Assembly (NCBI RefSeq): GCF_910592395.1
Contig: NC_088312.1
Location: forward strand, 3,596,001 to 3,660,000
Length of the DNA: 64,000 nucleotides
Reading direction: 5' to 3'
From: Lineus longissimus
Lineage: Eukaryota > Nemertea > Pilidiophora > Heteronemertea > Lineidae
Position numbers and translations under genes: made by a program. Shown here piece after piece: positions 1 to 11,361 of the stretch (position 1 is the stretch's first letter; every line of letters starts with the position of its first letter). The notes beneath the pieces are model-generated. The model had not been told where the DNA came from. It ran no database searches and worked only from the letters and a program-made list of their open reading frames with translations.

Positions 1-476
1 GCCACATCCTTGATTTCAGTTTTGGACCGCTTCATGTCTCCGAGAAGAACAGGTTTGAGCACAGATTTTCCTCCCACGCCTTGCCTACCTAAAGCTACTT
101 CCTTCTTCATAGTAATCGTCTCAACAAAACTCTTACCACGCTTACCGCCAAAGATTCCGCCGAGTTGCGTCCTCTGTCTATGTTTCATGATGGGCGAAGG
201 GTGCGGCGCACGCTGGTTGTAGGCCGGTCCGAGTATAGTCCTCTCATCCTCCTCTGACAAGAGCTTCTGACGAACGCCATACCGGAACAGTTCCTTCAAG
301 TCACTAGTCGTTGGCTGTACAGTTCTGAAGAGGTACGGGCGTTTGCTGATCTTAGCCTCTCCAGCTATAAGATTGGGCATGGGTTTTTCTGTACCCTTGC
401 CGCGCAGTAACATGACTGGACCACTTAGATTCATGGTTCCGGAGATTTGAATCTTGTTAAGCTTGTTCTTCTTCAT
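1..476 (-). CDS. Unrecognised basic protein, N-terminal 158 residues (runs off window)
   Basis: An uninterrupted minus-strand reading frame starts at the ATG at 474-476 and is still open at position 1, so the gene continues to the left. The visible part is 158 residues, rich in Lys, Arg and Gly. Landmarks are an N-terminal MKKNKLNKIQ, a RPYLFRTVQPTTSDLKELF stretch near residue 55, and a GGIFGGKRGK stretch near residue 108. I see no signal peptide, membrane span or catalytic motif, and I do not recognise the family. Length without stops and even, non-repetitive composition argue that it is real. It is transcribed away from the gene at 2929, with about 2.4 kb between their start codons. The true start could lie in an upstream exon, although no convincing acceptor sits just before this ATG. 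Confidence 0.62.
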   Translation of the reverse strand, partial: MKKNKLNKIQISGTMNLSGPVMLLRGKGTEKPMPNLIAGEAKISKRPYLFRTVQPTTSDLKELFRYGVRQKLLSEEDERTILGPAYNQRAPHPSPIMKHRQRTQLGGIFGGKRGKSFVETITMKKEVALGRQGVGGKSVLKPVLLGDMKRSKTEIKDV

Positions 477-2928
477 GTAAGCACCAACAATTAGTTTAGT
501 TAGTTAGCAGTCTCTGCTTTTACCATATTCCATATCTTGTTTTCCAGGATATGGAGCTGTCTGAAGCGAAGACATCAATGAGTCGTCTCGGAACGGGCAC
601 AAACTGTTTACGCCAGAAAAAGCCGCGCGCTTCCGGTTCTTCTAAACAGAAAGTCGGTGTTATCATGTACTTCTGTCCTCAAATTCTCCTCCACGTTATA
701 CCGAAGTATTTCCCGGCAGCTTATCCTCTTGTGACTTTAAATTTGAAATTGAAAGTTGTTCCTCTTCTTGGCCAAATACGAAGTTTTCACGACTACTGTG
801 TATTCGTAAATAGAACTTCCCCATATGGTCACGGACCTTCTACATCGTTGACGTTGAGCTGCCTGTGGGAGTCCTACGCCCTTCTGCCAACTTTGCCCAG
901 TTTACCCTTGAACAGATAACATACTACTAAAACGAACGTCTCTCTAGCGCCCATTTGATCCTGTCTCTCCTGGTGGACGATTCAATGTTGGGTCTAGACT
1001 TCTTTTTTGCAACATTACTGACTTATGGCTGGAAGATTTTGACATTTCGGAACATGCTTGACATAATCTCTGACGGATTTGGATATAAAAACATTTTAAT
1101 CTAGCTTTTTAATTCCTCTGTGGCTTTCTAAGGGGCTTATATTGGTCTTAGCAACCGCGAGGCGTACGTAAACTCACTACAGGTCACTACATGGGGCTCT
1201 GTTCGATTTTTAAGATATTTTTTATATGAATTATATTGCCTCCAAAGGTGAATACTGTATCACGCTTCTGCTATTTCATGGCAATTTCATGGCAATTTCA
1301 TGGCGGATCCCGTCGATATACAGGCCTCGTTGTTAACGATTTAATCCTTTTAACAATGTTCAGAGACCAAGTCGGGCGTAACATATGCCAGCGGATATTT
1401 TCTTACACGAGCAGAGGATTAAGAAATGACTTTTTATAGCAAAAATATTTGTCAATTTTTTTGTAATAGCGTTTACACGACGACTCCACTGACATTGCAT
1501 TCGGCATTATTGTTTGCGTGACGATCTTTTTAATAATTTTATCACTTGGATTGGTGAAGCAGTCTTAAATAACCCCCTGGAAAAAGTGTCCTTCCTTATT
1601 GTATGATGACGGATTGAGGTATAGCTATATAGAGACCCTTTGACCTTCAATACCTATCTGGGATTAAAAGCATGCGTTGACTATATACCCTGCTATACAC
1701 CGCTCGAGTCGACCTCAAATTACGTCCCAAATCACCGGCTGGCGCCTCCGGTTCCAGCCTGCATTTTCGGTCAACCCGAGTGGTCTTGATTCCAACGACC
1801 GCCATCTCGGTTACACGGATGTAGAGCACAATAATTCAAAACAAACACTGTCAAAAAACCTTTATTTCTATTAAAAGAGTGTATGTAAAAATTTAATGTA
1901 GTCTTGATAAATTGATTTTGCAGCCCGAACTATATATAACATTGCATAGCCAACACCTCAGGCCTGTAATACCCCTATTATAACATCCGCCATCTCTCAT
2001 TATTATAAGGTTTTCACAAATCTCGGATTAAACGGAAGAACAGGATCATGCCTATATACATTTTGCAATTAATACGCGTGTTTTCAAATCTTTGTGAATT
2101 TTAATGATCTTTCCCGCTGGTTGAGCCCGCTTTTCACCAAATCTAAACAGTTATTGCCAATACATTCGTTCCATTTTATTTAGTAGGATAAGCTTACCAA
2201 TGTACGTCTGCCGTGAAGAAAACTCTGAAGTTTTCGTTAATCTTTGAGAAATGTTCTTAATGACGCAAGAACACTGGTATTGGGCTTGTTATAAGGCATA
2301 ATACTTGTTTAACGGCGGACGCAGACTCTAAAATGGAGGACAATCTCATCATACCTAAAAATGACGACAATTCGTTCTATCAAAACTGCCACACCTAGAT
2401 GAGTAAGGTAAGTTACACTTTTCCTTGTTTTGAACATCGAATAGTTACTCCGTGGATGGACTGGTTGTCGTGAAGGGCCATTTCTTGTAAATATGTCCAA
2501 ACAGTCGCCACACACTAGACGTATCCCTTGGCGAATTCAACGGCATAAGCATGCTGTAACGGAATCCATATAGTGACATCGCTGCACGGAGAGAGATTCT
2601 GTGGTGTTTGATCAAAGCATCGATCGGTTTTTACTCCGAGGACAAAGTCACAACCAGACGCTCTACCACAGCCACCGCGCCTCACCAGATGAAGAACTTT
2701 GGTTTTGCCTCTCATTCGAAGGACGAAGCAATGTGAGGTCGGGGGGTGCATTATGGGGGAACATCGGTGATCCTTCTGAGAGTCGCACCAACGATCTCCT
2801 AGTTATAAGCTGCGCAATGTAAGCACGATGGTACTGGTCTTCCTTACTTTCCTTCACTTCTTCACTACTTCACAAGCCTGTTTATCTGATTCAATCTTTG
2901 ATTTTTTTTTTCGTTTCCTTTCAGATAT
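477..2928. other. Intergenic region between two divergent genes
   Basis: No coding exon is supported here. The stretch is AT-rich, with scattered short open frames that lack splice context or family resemblance. It should contain the promoters and 5' untranslated exons of both flanking genes. A polypyrimidine tract and AG at about 2890-2924 form a good splice acceptor just before the start codon of the right-hand gene, so that gene has at least one upstream non-coding exon in this interval. I could not place that exon. Confidence 0.5.
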
Positions 2929-4290
2929 ATGCAGCCCTATAAACATGATGAGATTACATGTACTTTGACTAGAAGACAACCAAATGCAGACATGTCAGTG
3001 ATGCACCCTGTTGAGCGACTCCGGGTCTGGGGTAATGGAGGAAGTCCCGTGAGATGGCCGTCTGCTCTCGGACCAAAAAAGGAAAAGAAGAAGGTTCACC
3101 ATGGCTTACGCAGCGCCATTCGCAAGCAGCCCGCCTCTTTTTCCGTAGCCCTCTCTAGGGCAGCGAAGCCGGCAGCGAAGCATGAAATCTACGATGACCC
3201 AGTCGAAATTGAACGTTTAGCAGACATGTGGGCAGCACAAGGTGACTGGACCGAACTTGCGAATTCGGCTATGTCAGATTATGTGCTGCAGGGTACTAAA
3301 GTCAGTGATAAGAAACCGTTGAGTAATTATGAGAGGGCTTTATGGACGAGAGCTCGGAGGTGCAGGAGTGAACCTTCGGGTCCTGACGCGAGGGAGGGTG
3401 TGTCCAACGAACGGGAACAGTCTGCGAAGACTGTGAAGAGCGAAAACTTCTTGCCGGCGCTAGGTTGTGTCGCGAATGAAACCAGAGCGTCAACGCGATC
3501 TGCTCCGAACTCTCAACCACTTGAGCTGTTTGGTCGACACATGCGACCTAAAGATTTTGATGATGAGGATCACATAGACATGGCATTTTACGTGGCGCAG
3601 TATCAGCAGCAGCTACCAGACTCCTTCAGGCCGCAAAAGAAGCTGCGGTTCAGTCACACCCTTGAGACTCCGCGAGACCGCAGGGCGGATAAGACCCAGC
3701 TTCGATCGTGCCTCAAGGTAGAAGCCCAGACTCGGGAGATCCCTCGGGATAACGTCAAGATGAAACACTTCACACAATATGTCAGGACCACGAATCCTCC
3801 CAGAGTCAAATTCGGAATGATGCCGACGAAAGCGGTGCAACGAATCAATAATGCAAAAGCACAACCAAAGTACGCTTTCGTCAGTGTTGAGAGCTACTTG
3901 AACTATCCTGTTGGAGACAACACAACTTCACCGGAGAAATTGCTCCTTCAGAACACTGCTGAAGATGATCAAAAGCAGTTTGGTTTCATGTACAACTGGA
4001 ACCCAAGTCCACAAGCACGAAAATCAAGCACGTATTCTGATATTGCCGTTCAGAAAGACTTGGAGGAATATTTCAAAATTGGTAACAAAACAATGGGAGC
4101 TCGGACGATAGACAGCACGAAGAAGTCTGTTCGGTCGGCTTCGCAGCGAAAGTCTGCAATGACTGTAATCGAGGACGTAGAGGACACGTGGGCAGCAGAC
4201 GAACAGGAATTTCTGGCAGACGACAAGGATGTGACGTCGCAAAAAATGGAGGTTGTTGATGACACTGAAATGGAAGTACAGAACCATTGA
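2929..4290 (+). CDS. Unrecognised 453-aa protein, single coding exon
   Basis: One open frame runs from ATG 2929 to TGA 4288-4290. A T-rich tract ending in CAG at 2924 lies just upstream, so the ATG sits at the start of an internal exon and the 5' UTR is spliced. The protein is hydrophilic and probably soluble. It has a Trp-rich patch (ADMWAAQGDWTEL, about residues 102-114), a basic middle, and an acidic tail ending in EVVDDTEMEVQNH. The segment around FYVAQYQQQLPDSFRPQKKL (about residue 220) looks like the most ordered part. There is no signal peptide, membrane span or known motif. I do not recognise the family. An AATAAA follows at 4857. The upstream ATGs at residues 22 and 25 are alternative starts. 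Confidence 0.72.
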   Translation: MQPYKHDEITCTLTRRQPNADMSVMHPVERLRVWGNGGSPVRWPSALGPKKEKKKVHHGLRSAIRKQPASFSVALSRAAKPAAKHEIYDDPVEIERLADMWAAQGDWTELANSAMSDYVLQGTKVSDKKPLSNYERALWTRARRCRSEPSGPDAREGVSNEREQSAKTVKSENFLPALGCVANETRASTRSAPNSQPLELFGRHMRPKDFDDEDHIDMAFYVAQYQQQLPDSFRPQKKLRFSHTLETPRDRRADKTQLRSCLKVEAQTREIPRDNVKMKHFTQYVRTTNPPRVKFGMMPTKAVQRINNAKAQPKYAFVSVESYLNYPVGDNTTSPEKLLLQNTAEDDQKQFGFMYNWNPSPQARKSSTYSDIAVQKDLEEYFKIGNKTMGARTIDSTKKSVRSASQRKSAMTVIEDVEDTWAADEQEFLADDKDVTSQKMEVVDDTEMEVQNH

Positions 4291-4856
4291 CATTGACATT
4301 AGTCCATCCGGCTGGATCCAACACTTCTATTTATCCAGGCGCCAAACCGGTTAAACCATCACATCATTTCTAAAGTGACCCCACCAGCCGCAAATGTTCT
4401 CAGAAGCTGGCCTAGTCACAACCAACTGGATTCGCCTCTGCAGTGGCGACACACACGCAGAAACTGTCAAACCAATAGGGCTTTGGCACAAACTTCGCGT
4501 TTTGTTGAGAGTTCCTCAAAGACGTTATCACTTTCAGTTCATCACTTAAAAAAAAATTTAAGTTGATTCTAGCTAACATGGTTTTGAAATACCAAGACCT
4601 GATCTAAATGCCTCCAATTAATCCTGGTTCGATACCTGGCCTATCCCGACCAGGCCACCCAAACGACAGTTCACAACCTATATGCTGGTCTGCTGTTTGA
4701 CCCATATTTTGGTTAATGTAAAATTGTTATGACAATATATATATTATATAAAAAACATTTGCATTAGAATATTTATAAGTGTAAGAGGTATCTAACCATA
4801 AAATCAAGATTACTTTCAAGTTGATATTTCTTGAGATGAAAATGAAAAAACTTAAT

Positions 4857-4862
4857 AATAAA
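4857..4862 (+). terminator. Polyadenylation signal (AATAAA) for the 2929 gene
   Basis: This is the first canonical AATAAA after the stop at 4290 and implies a 3' UTR of roughly 590 bases. The intervening stretch (4291-4856) shows no other gene. Confidence 0.45.
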
Positions 4863-5002
4863 AGCACATTATACCAATATATTGATCTTTCAGAAATTAT
4901 TTAGGTATCCAACATTCGTTTCTCTGGTCAACTCATCTATTTAAAGGAGTGGTAATCGCGTTAATGACGAACGCCTGCTGCCTTTTAACAAGATGTGGAC
5001 CA

Positions 5003-5294
5003 TTATTCAAATACCTAGGGTCTAACCTCAGCGCTAGCAGGGACTGAAGAGATAATAGTCAGAATCGCCCAAGTAACAGCAGCATTAGCCAGACTCCATC
5101 CCATTCTTCAGAGCAAGAATATCAGCCTGCAAGTAAAGGTCAAACTCTACGGGTCCCTCGCCGTCTCCATCTTCCTCTACGGCTGTGAAAGCTGGACGAC
5201 AAACGCCGAGACAGAGCGCCGCATCCAAGCGTTTGAGATTAAGTGCCTGCGGAAACTACTTGGGATCTCATACCTACAACGAAGAAGCAGTTAG
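5003..5294 (+). pseudogene. Degenerate non-LTR retrotransposon fragment (RTE/craniate-type reverse transcriptase C-terminus)
   Basis: One frame reads FKYLGSNLS and then hits a stop near 5045. After a frame change it continues from 5046 as EEIIVRIAQVTAALARL, followed by VKLYGSLAVSIFLYGCESW and RIQAFEIKCLRKLLGISYL, ending at TAG 5292-5294. The order KYLGS, RIA..ALARL, KLYGSLVVSIFLYGCESWT, RIQAFE.KCLRKLLGISY is the hallmark of the C-terminal part of endonuclease/reverse transcriptases of RTE-like non-LTR elements. The frameshift and stops show it is dead. The rest of the element (endonuclease and catalytic fingers) is not seen. Confidence 0.85.
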
Positions 5295-5365
5295 ATAAGA
5301 GGTGGAGACAACATGTGGAACGCACGAGTCCTGATTACCGTAAAAAGACAGAACTCCTCAGATAG

Positions 5366-5590
5366 CAAAGAATGTGGGCCCAATATGGGTATTTGTGTGG
5401 GCAATACGTTTCCCATATGCCATGTATGGGTCCAATGTGGGTGACGTAGGCCCTATAGGCAAATTTAGGCACATTTTGCATGTGGATTTCATATGGGGAC
5501 CAATACAAGTGGGTAGATGTGGGCTCACTGTTAAGTGTCACATGTGGGGCCGACATGGGATATCACAGGGACAACCTGGGCTGATTGTTC
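5366..5590. repeat. Degenerate repeat built on ATGGG-CCAAT-TGTGGG motifs
   Basis: The motifs GGGCCCAATATGGGTA, TGGGTCCAATGTGGGTGA, ATGGGGACCAATACAAGTG and GTGGGGCCGACATGGGATAT recur at irregular spacing. By chance they translate as GPIW/MGP runs on both strands. This is a repetitive, non-coding stretch adjoining the retrotransposon fragment. It may be part of that element's tail or a separate family. Confidence 0.5.
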
Positions 5591-5840
5591 AGGTCAACTA
5601 ATTAATTACGTTGTAATTATTATGCTCAAAATCAATTAATGAAAATAAAGATTAGGGTAATATCAACCAAACAAGTGCGAAGGAAGTGTAAGTTAATTGA
5701 TTGATTTTGGTGACTAGACTCAAAATGAATTCAAGTGTTTCAGAATGCAAACCATGGGCATAAAACATCACAGATTTGACAACCCTTGAAGGCACAGTCC
5801 CGGGTACGGTACTCTCTCAATCCCCAACAAACGTCCAAGG

Positions 5841-5904
5841 GAGCGAAACAACTTCGATCTGGAGCGAAACGACTGGGGCGAAAAGGTCAGGCAGCGAAAC
5901 AACG
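5841..5904. repeat. Short interspersed GCGAAAC motif repeat
   Basis: Three copies of AGCGAAAC occur near 5842, 5863 and 5893, with a variant GGCGAAAA near 5878, spaced 15-30 bases apart. This looks like degenerate repetitive DNA upstream of CFAP298 and no function is implied. Confidence 0.3.
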
Positions 5905-6347
5905 CAATTCTGCTAAACTTCCTTGCAGAAAATTTAGGCGAAGAATTTCAATGGCTATAAAATAAAAGTATTAAAATACTACCAAACCAAATGAATATTT
6001 ATTGACGTAAAATAAGGTTTTATAATATTCTGAATCGAACCGACTCTATTTTAGATCAATTGTAAATCTTTCTGCAATATTTACACTGTTGCTATGACAT
6101 TTGTTGCTGCCGAACAAAATCACAGTCTAACCGGAAGTAAGCAGGTCCTTGTCTTCACTTGTTTTTCTCGAAATTTCTCCCTTTACAATCTACTACATCA
6201 TTAATCTAGGCACACAAAGTGTCATATTTAGATCAGTCTGCGAGAATCAATTAGTGGTAAGTAGAGATTGTTGTTTAGTCATTGAAATCGAGCAAATAAC
6301 AGCTAATCTGACAACGAAACTCGAGAAATGTATCATCATTCATAGTA

Positions 6348-6392
6348 TGTTAACACATGGAGGTATTATTAATAATACCTCCATGGTTAACA
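6348..6392. repeat. Perfect 30-bp palindrome with extended arms
   Basis: Positions 6356-6370 and 6371-6385 are exact reverse complements with no spacer (centre TATTATT/AATAATA). The match continues outward to 6348 and 6392 with one bulged A, giving arms of about 22 bases. It lies about 320 bases upstream of the CFAP298 start codon, in what is probably promoter or 5' UTR intron. Confidence 0.8.
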
Positions 6393-6707
6393 CAACAGAC
6401 TACAGTTCATTTGTAAAACTTAAATCTTAATTTGGAATTAAAGGCTGTGCACTCTGACTCAATCTGTGGCCTGCTGCAATGTGTGTCTTTAATAGAGTGA
6501 GTCTTATTATTACATATCACTCGGTCTTTACTCTCTGCTTTGATTGGGAGATAAATCACAATCACGACATATCATCGCCATGTCGGAACATTGAAGTGTT
6601 GCCAAATATTTATTGGGAATTAACATGATGAATGACATGATGATGTAAACATTCATCTGTCTCACAATTGCTAATACCATAGAATTTTATTTCAGATATA
6701 TTCCAAA

Positions 6708-9118
6708 ATGGTTAAACTTCACATCAAGAAAGGCGATGAAAGCCAGTTTCTTTATGAAACAACAGTCAATATCCCAATCGACGAACTGATGAAGGATGTA
6801 GTGGCCATCTACAACGGGAGGTTGAAAGTCAATAGGATATGTGAAGGTAGCTTACTCACTATTTCTTCTGGTGATATACAGGTGTTAGATATTCTTTTGT
6901 GATGAGATTGCAACACAACAATAGCTTGCACGCTAAAAAAACCTAGATTATTTCTGTACGGATTCAGTTCTAAACACAACAATATCTATTTGTTGAGAAC
7001 GATACTGGAGACTTGCAATGCTTTTCAGTTTCCTGTCCAGTCTTCCATATTTATATGGTTACATAATCTTTTCAGAAATCAAAAGCCTGGCGGAGCATGG
7101 TATCATGATGCCGCCAAACATGCAAGGTCTGACAGATGAACAGATTGAAGAGTTGAAGCTGAAGGATGAATGGGCAGACCGCTGTGTCCCTAGTGGTGGC
7201 AATGTTTATAGGAGAGATGAAATTGGAAGGAGAAACGGAATGGGTGAGTCTAGTTAAAACTGTGGAGTAAAAAAATTAACATGTGTCTCACATTCTTATG
7301 TTGATTTCTGGCAATCGGGCATATCTGGTGTGACCAACTGCAGTGGATATTCTCTATTCAGGATATGGATGTGTTGTTTATGTTAGCTTTTCTTTAGAGG
7401 TATCCTGATAACAGGTTACAAATAACTAAACTGTCTCTCACTGTTACTTGGCAGTGGACGCGCATTTTGATGTATCAATTACAAAAACATTTGATTCTCT
7501 TTTTTAGCTCCGAATGAACAGATGGCAGAAATATTGACAAAAACTGTGAAAGAAGCAAAAGATGACGTATCAAATGTAAGTACACCATTTATTTATGGGT
7601 GGAATTTGATTCTTATCAGCCATGAAAGTTTGACACTTCCCACATACTGGCTCTATGGATAAGATCTTAGCATCTCGGCATCAGTGCCAAGGTCAGATTG
7701 AGGTCAAAAAGTACATTTTTGGTGCGACTCATGTGAAAATTCAGGTGAAACAAACAGAAATACATGAAGTTGTATCCTTAGTTACTTCAAAAACTGACAT
7801 CTTTTCACTTGTTTGTAGAAAAATGTTGCAGCCGACAGGTGTGTCACACAAGTAACGGTAAAAGATGCCTTAGATAAACTATGTGGGGCGATCATGATAG
7901 TTTACCCAATGCAACTGCCGCCTCATGATCCAATCCGTATGGAATTTGAGAATACAGAAGATTTAACCGGAATGCAGGTAAGATGGATTGCACTATTAGA
8001 GTACACAGCAACCCAGCTGATGTATAGTCAAGAGTTACTTTTGTACAAAATTATGTATATCTCAGGAAATATACCCCCATAAAGGCCAAAATCAAGGTTA
8101 GAATTGCTTTTGAAAAAGTTCAGCACTAGAATGTATCATTAATAAGACCAACTTGCTTACCGGTAGCAAGTTTTCATAAAGACTTCGGTTTTTATGAATA
8201 CCGGTACTTGTATAATAATAATTATATGAAATGTTACAAGTTGAGATGATTTTCTTCCAGGCCTCTTTAGAAGTCTTAGATGAGGCCAATGCTTCCCTCT
8301 GGTGGGCTGGTAAAGAAATGATCAGGGGGAAGAAATTGATGGATTTCATTGGCAAAAATGAAAAAACGAAAATCATAGCCAAGCTACAGAAGGTAGGTTC
8401 ATTCTGTCAAACAAGTTGAATGCATGCCATGCATTTTATCATAGAGCTGTTGCAAGTGTCTTCAACGCACAGGATCTTCTGAAGATTTTAACCCTTGCCG
8501 TCCACTGCTGACATGGTACCTAACTGGTGGAGCTCTGCTATAGTTGTGAAGCATAGTAATGTATCAGCATTTCCTTCATACCACAGAGAACCTCAATGGA
8601 GACCAAATGAAAGAGATAAACTCACCCTTTTTACACTTATATCAGTCCATGATAATTTTGCATTTCAGAAAGGAGCAGGTGCTCCATCTCGAGAACCTGT
8701 TGTCAGTGAAGAAGAACAAAAACAGATGATGGCATATGCATATAAAAAGCAAGAGGAATATAAGGTTTGTGTAGATTATTTCAATCGTTTGACAACACAT
8801 TGTTCCTGAACTCGTCTCTGACAAGAACGCTTCTTCAAGGGAACTGAAATGAGATGAGTGAGGCTCTACTCAAGAATGGGTGTATTGAATTGTAGATTTA
8901 GGCCTGGATGGATATTTTTAGGTCAGTTCAGACCGCACAATAATACAGCCTTCATTTATCGAAACTAGCTTGTCTGAAACTATCTTTTTTACTTTCTTCC
9001 TCCTTAGAAACTCCAAGAAGCCGATGACACTTCATACCTTGACTCTGCCTGGGCTGATTCAAACTCCTTAAAGAAGAGCTTCCAGGGAATACGAGATATC
9101 AAAATGGGACCGAGATAG
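6708..9118 (+). CDS. CFAP298: CFAP298 (C21orf59/Kurly) ortholog, axonemal dynein assembly and ciliary polarity factor
   Basis: Seven coding exons join in frame: 6708-6846, 7076-7243, 7508-7575, 7819-7977, 8261-8392, 8669-8764 and 9008-9118. All have GT-AG borders and together encode 290 residues, the length I recall for the human protein. Diagnostic blocks are MVKLHIKKGDESQFL at the N-terminus, LAEHGIMMPPNMQGLTDEQ, IGRRNGMAPNEQM, KDALDKLCGAIMIVYPMQLP, DPIRMEFENTEDL, a GKNEKTKIIAKLQK helix and a C-terminal GIRDIKMGPR. In vertebrates this small cytoplasmic protein is needed for assembly of outer dynein arms and for orientation of motile cilia. An acceptor at 6695 shows a 5' UTR intron. The gene is tail-to-tail with EVA1C. 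The structure is complete and undamaged. Confidence 0.97.
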
Positions 9119-9691
9119 GGAGGGCATTAAGGACACTGATCACCAAACTGTATTCTTGTGACATTTTTCACCTCATTTGGATATGCTTCATGTCATTAGA
9201 GGTACGCCGTGAAGTACAATTCAGAAGCATTTGAGAAAGTATACCAGGGGTGGTCGTGGATCAAAGACTCGGATAAAGAGTGGGCACCCTGCCCTAACTT
9301 TTCAGACTTTCATGGTCAAATTCAAAGATTATGAAAACCATGCGTTTCCCATGTTGTTAGGCTAAACCCACTTGGGGAATCAGACCTTCAAAGAAATGTC
9401 CAGTTCTGTGGAAGTAGTGTCTAGCAATATCAGCTGCAGTGTATTCATACTACATTCATTCACTGACTGTAGGATGGTCACTTCTAATCCTAATAAAATC
9501 TAACTTCATTCCTGGTTAAGGAAAATCATCATTCCGTCCAACACATTCAAGTGTTACATGTTCAGCGTCAATTGAAACATCTGCTAGAATTATTCAGGAA
9601 AAGTTGTAAATGAAAAACCATTGGAAAATCAAAATTGACTCGGTCATAATGTACATGTAATTATTGTGTTGTCATATTTTGCTGCATGTCA

Positions 9692-9697
9692 AATAAA
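9692..9697 (+). terminator. CFAP298 polyadenylation signal
   Basis: AATAAA lies 574 bases after the CFAP298 stop codon and is followed by a T/GT-rich stretch. The interval 9119-9691 reads as 3' UTR with no open frame of note. From here to about 10140 there is a ~420-base gap before the 3' end of the convergent EVA1C transcript. Confidence 0.65.
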
Positions 9698-10141
9698 ATG
9701 GTAATTTTTTTCAAGATTTTTTCTTGATTGCTTCTTTAATAACGTCATACGGTACGAGCTAACAGAGCCAGCAGTAAAGCTAGCTTTGGAGAATTATCAT
9801 CATTATCATCATCAGCCTCATGGTCCCGGTTTTGGCCTTTGCCTGCATTTCAAGTCCTGCTTAGCTAGGCTGTTTTCTGATTGTGACGTATCACAGAGGA
9901 CAAACAAATCCTTACACAAGAGCATTGGGAACGTTTGAACGATGGAGCATTTCAAATGCAGTTGCGGTCATAGCACTGGATCCATGTTTCCTCCGCAGTC
10001 CAAAGCCTTAAAATTCATAAACAGCCAGGTAAAAGACCACGGAGCATCTCATTAAGGCATGTTTCAGTGCTCGTATTCATGGCTGCCATAGTCCATTGTT
10101 CAATATGAAATCAAAAACAAATTGTACTGAATATTAATATG

Positions 10142-11361
10142 TTTATTGATCTTACAAAAGGACAAAACTTTATACAAAATCCATGGCTTTGTCATGATGC
10201 ATAAGTTTGACTCTATGAACAAAATTGTCGGTAGCATTGTCAGAATGGCAAGAAATAGAAGCTGTTGTGAACTGATGCAGGCTTTTGGATGTCGACCATG
10301 ATTGAGTTGTTATAGGGCCATCTTATGAGTTGAAGAGGTTGCTACAGGGATGAACTCCAGAACCAAGCAGAAAGTCCATTCACGGTCCATATCTTTGCCC
10401 TCGGATTTTGCTGGGAATCAGACAATCAATACAAATGCTTAAATTTGATAAACCACACTACTACAATACTACATCATTTATTTATTTACAAATGAAATGA
10501 TTACAGAAATCATAAATTTACAAACGAGCACCTTCAATTATGTCGGTAGACATCAGCAATAAATAGGTTCATTCAGAAATAAAAACGCCATGTCACTGTG
10601 TTCAGATTCTAGTACAAACGTTTTGAGTCAATTGAATCCACAACCAGTTGTGCTGGGCAGGATAAATGCGAGAAAAGTAAAATAATTTGCTCATGATTGT
10701 ACAGAAATCTTTCCTTCCCAAAACTATTGGATTCAATTAACAATTATATACCTTGGGATCGATCATGATCCTGAAGGCTTATACTCTCATCTGAAAACAT
10801 GCAATGCAGCATATAAAGAGAACCCCAGTGTTTGCATGTTAAAGACCGCAAGAATCAATGATCAAATTTAGGTGACACCCAAGAAAACTGAACTGAAAAT
10901 GAAAATGAAATTAGCACATTTTGTCAAAACATAGCTGTCTTACACGGTTTTCCTCATAAAGAGATCAAAGTCTAAGCTGATATTTTGATATAACAGTACC
11001 AACAAGTTGGGCTAGGCACTTAAGGAAACATCAGTACCTTCTCTGCTGCTGCAAGCCCAACCCTGCGTAGTCAGTCAGGGCAATTCTATCTGATATCGAC
11101 TAGATGAAGGGCTCCACAAGGGGTCCATTGATTGCTCAACATTGTCTGTGCCAGGACTAGGAGCCAAGCAGTTACGGTCGCAGCTCAGCTCAACCTACCA
11201 CAAGGACAAGTTTTGTAGAATCAGCTTCTTGACTACCCCTGTCATTGCCACGTCACTATAACTCGTCTTCTCCATTAAAATTACACAAAAATCATGCATA
11301 GAAAAATGGGCATCTTTTAATGGCATCATAAAATACTCATACAAACAAAATCCTAACTCCA
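10142..11361 (-). other. Probable EVA1C 3' UTR with polyadenylation signal at its far end
   Basis: The EVA1C stop codon is at 11362-11364 on the minus strand. Minus-strand AATAAA (plus TTTATT) occurs at 10142-10147 and another near 10481, so the 3' UTR is about 0.9 or 1.2 kb long. No coding potential is visible. Confidence 0.5.

Noticed and set aside
5374-5601. 75-codon frame rich in GPIW/GPIQ
   Set aside because: It translates a DNA-level repeat that also opens on the other strand. Not a gene.
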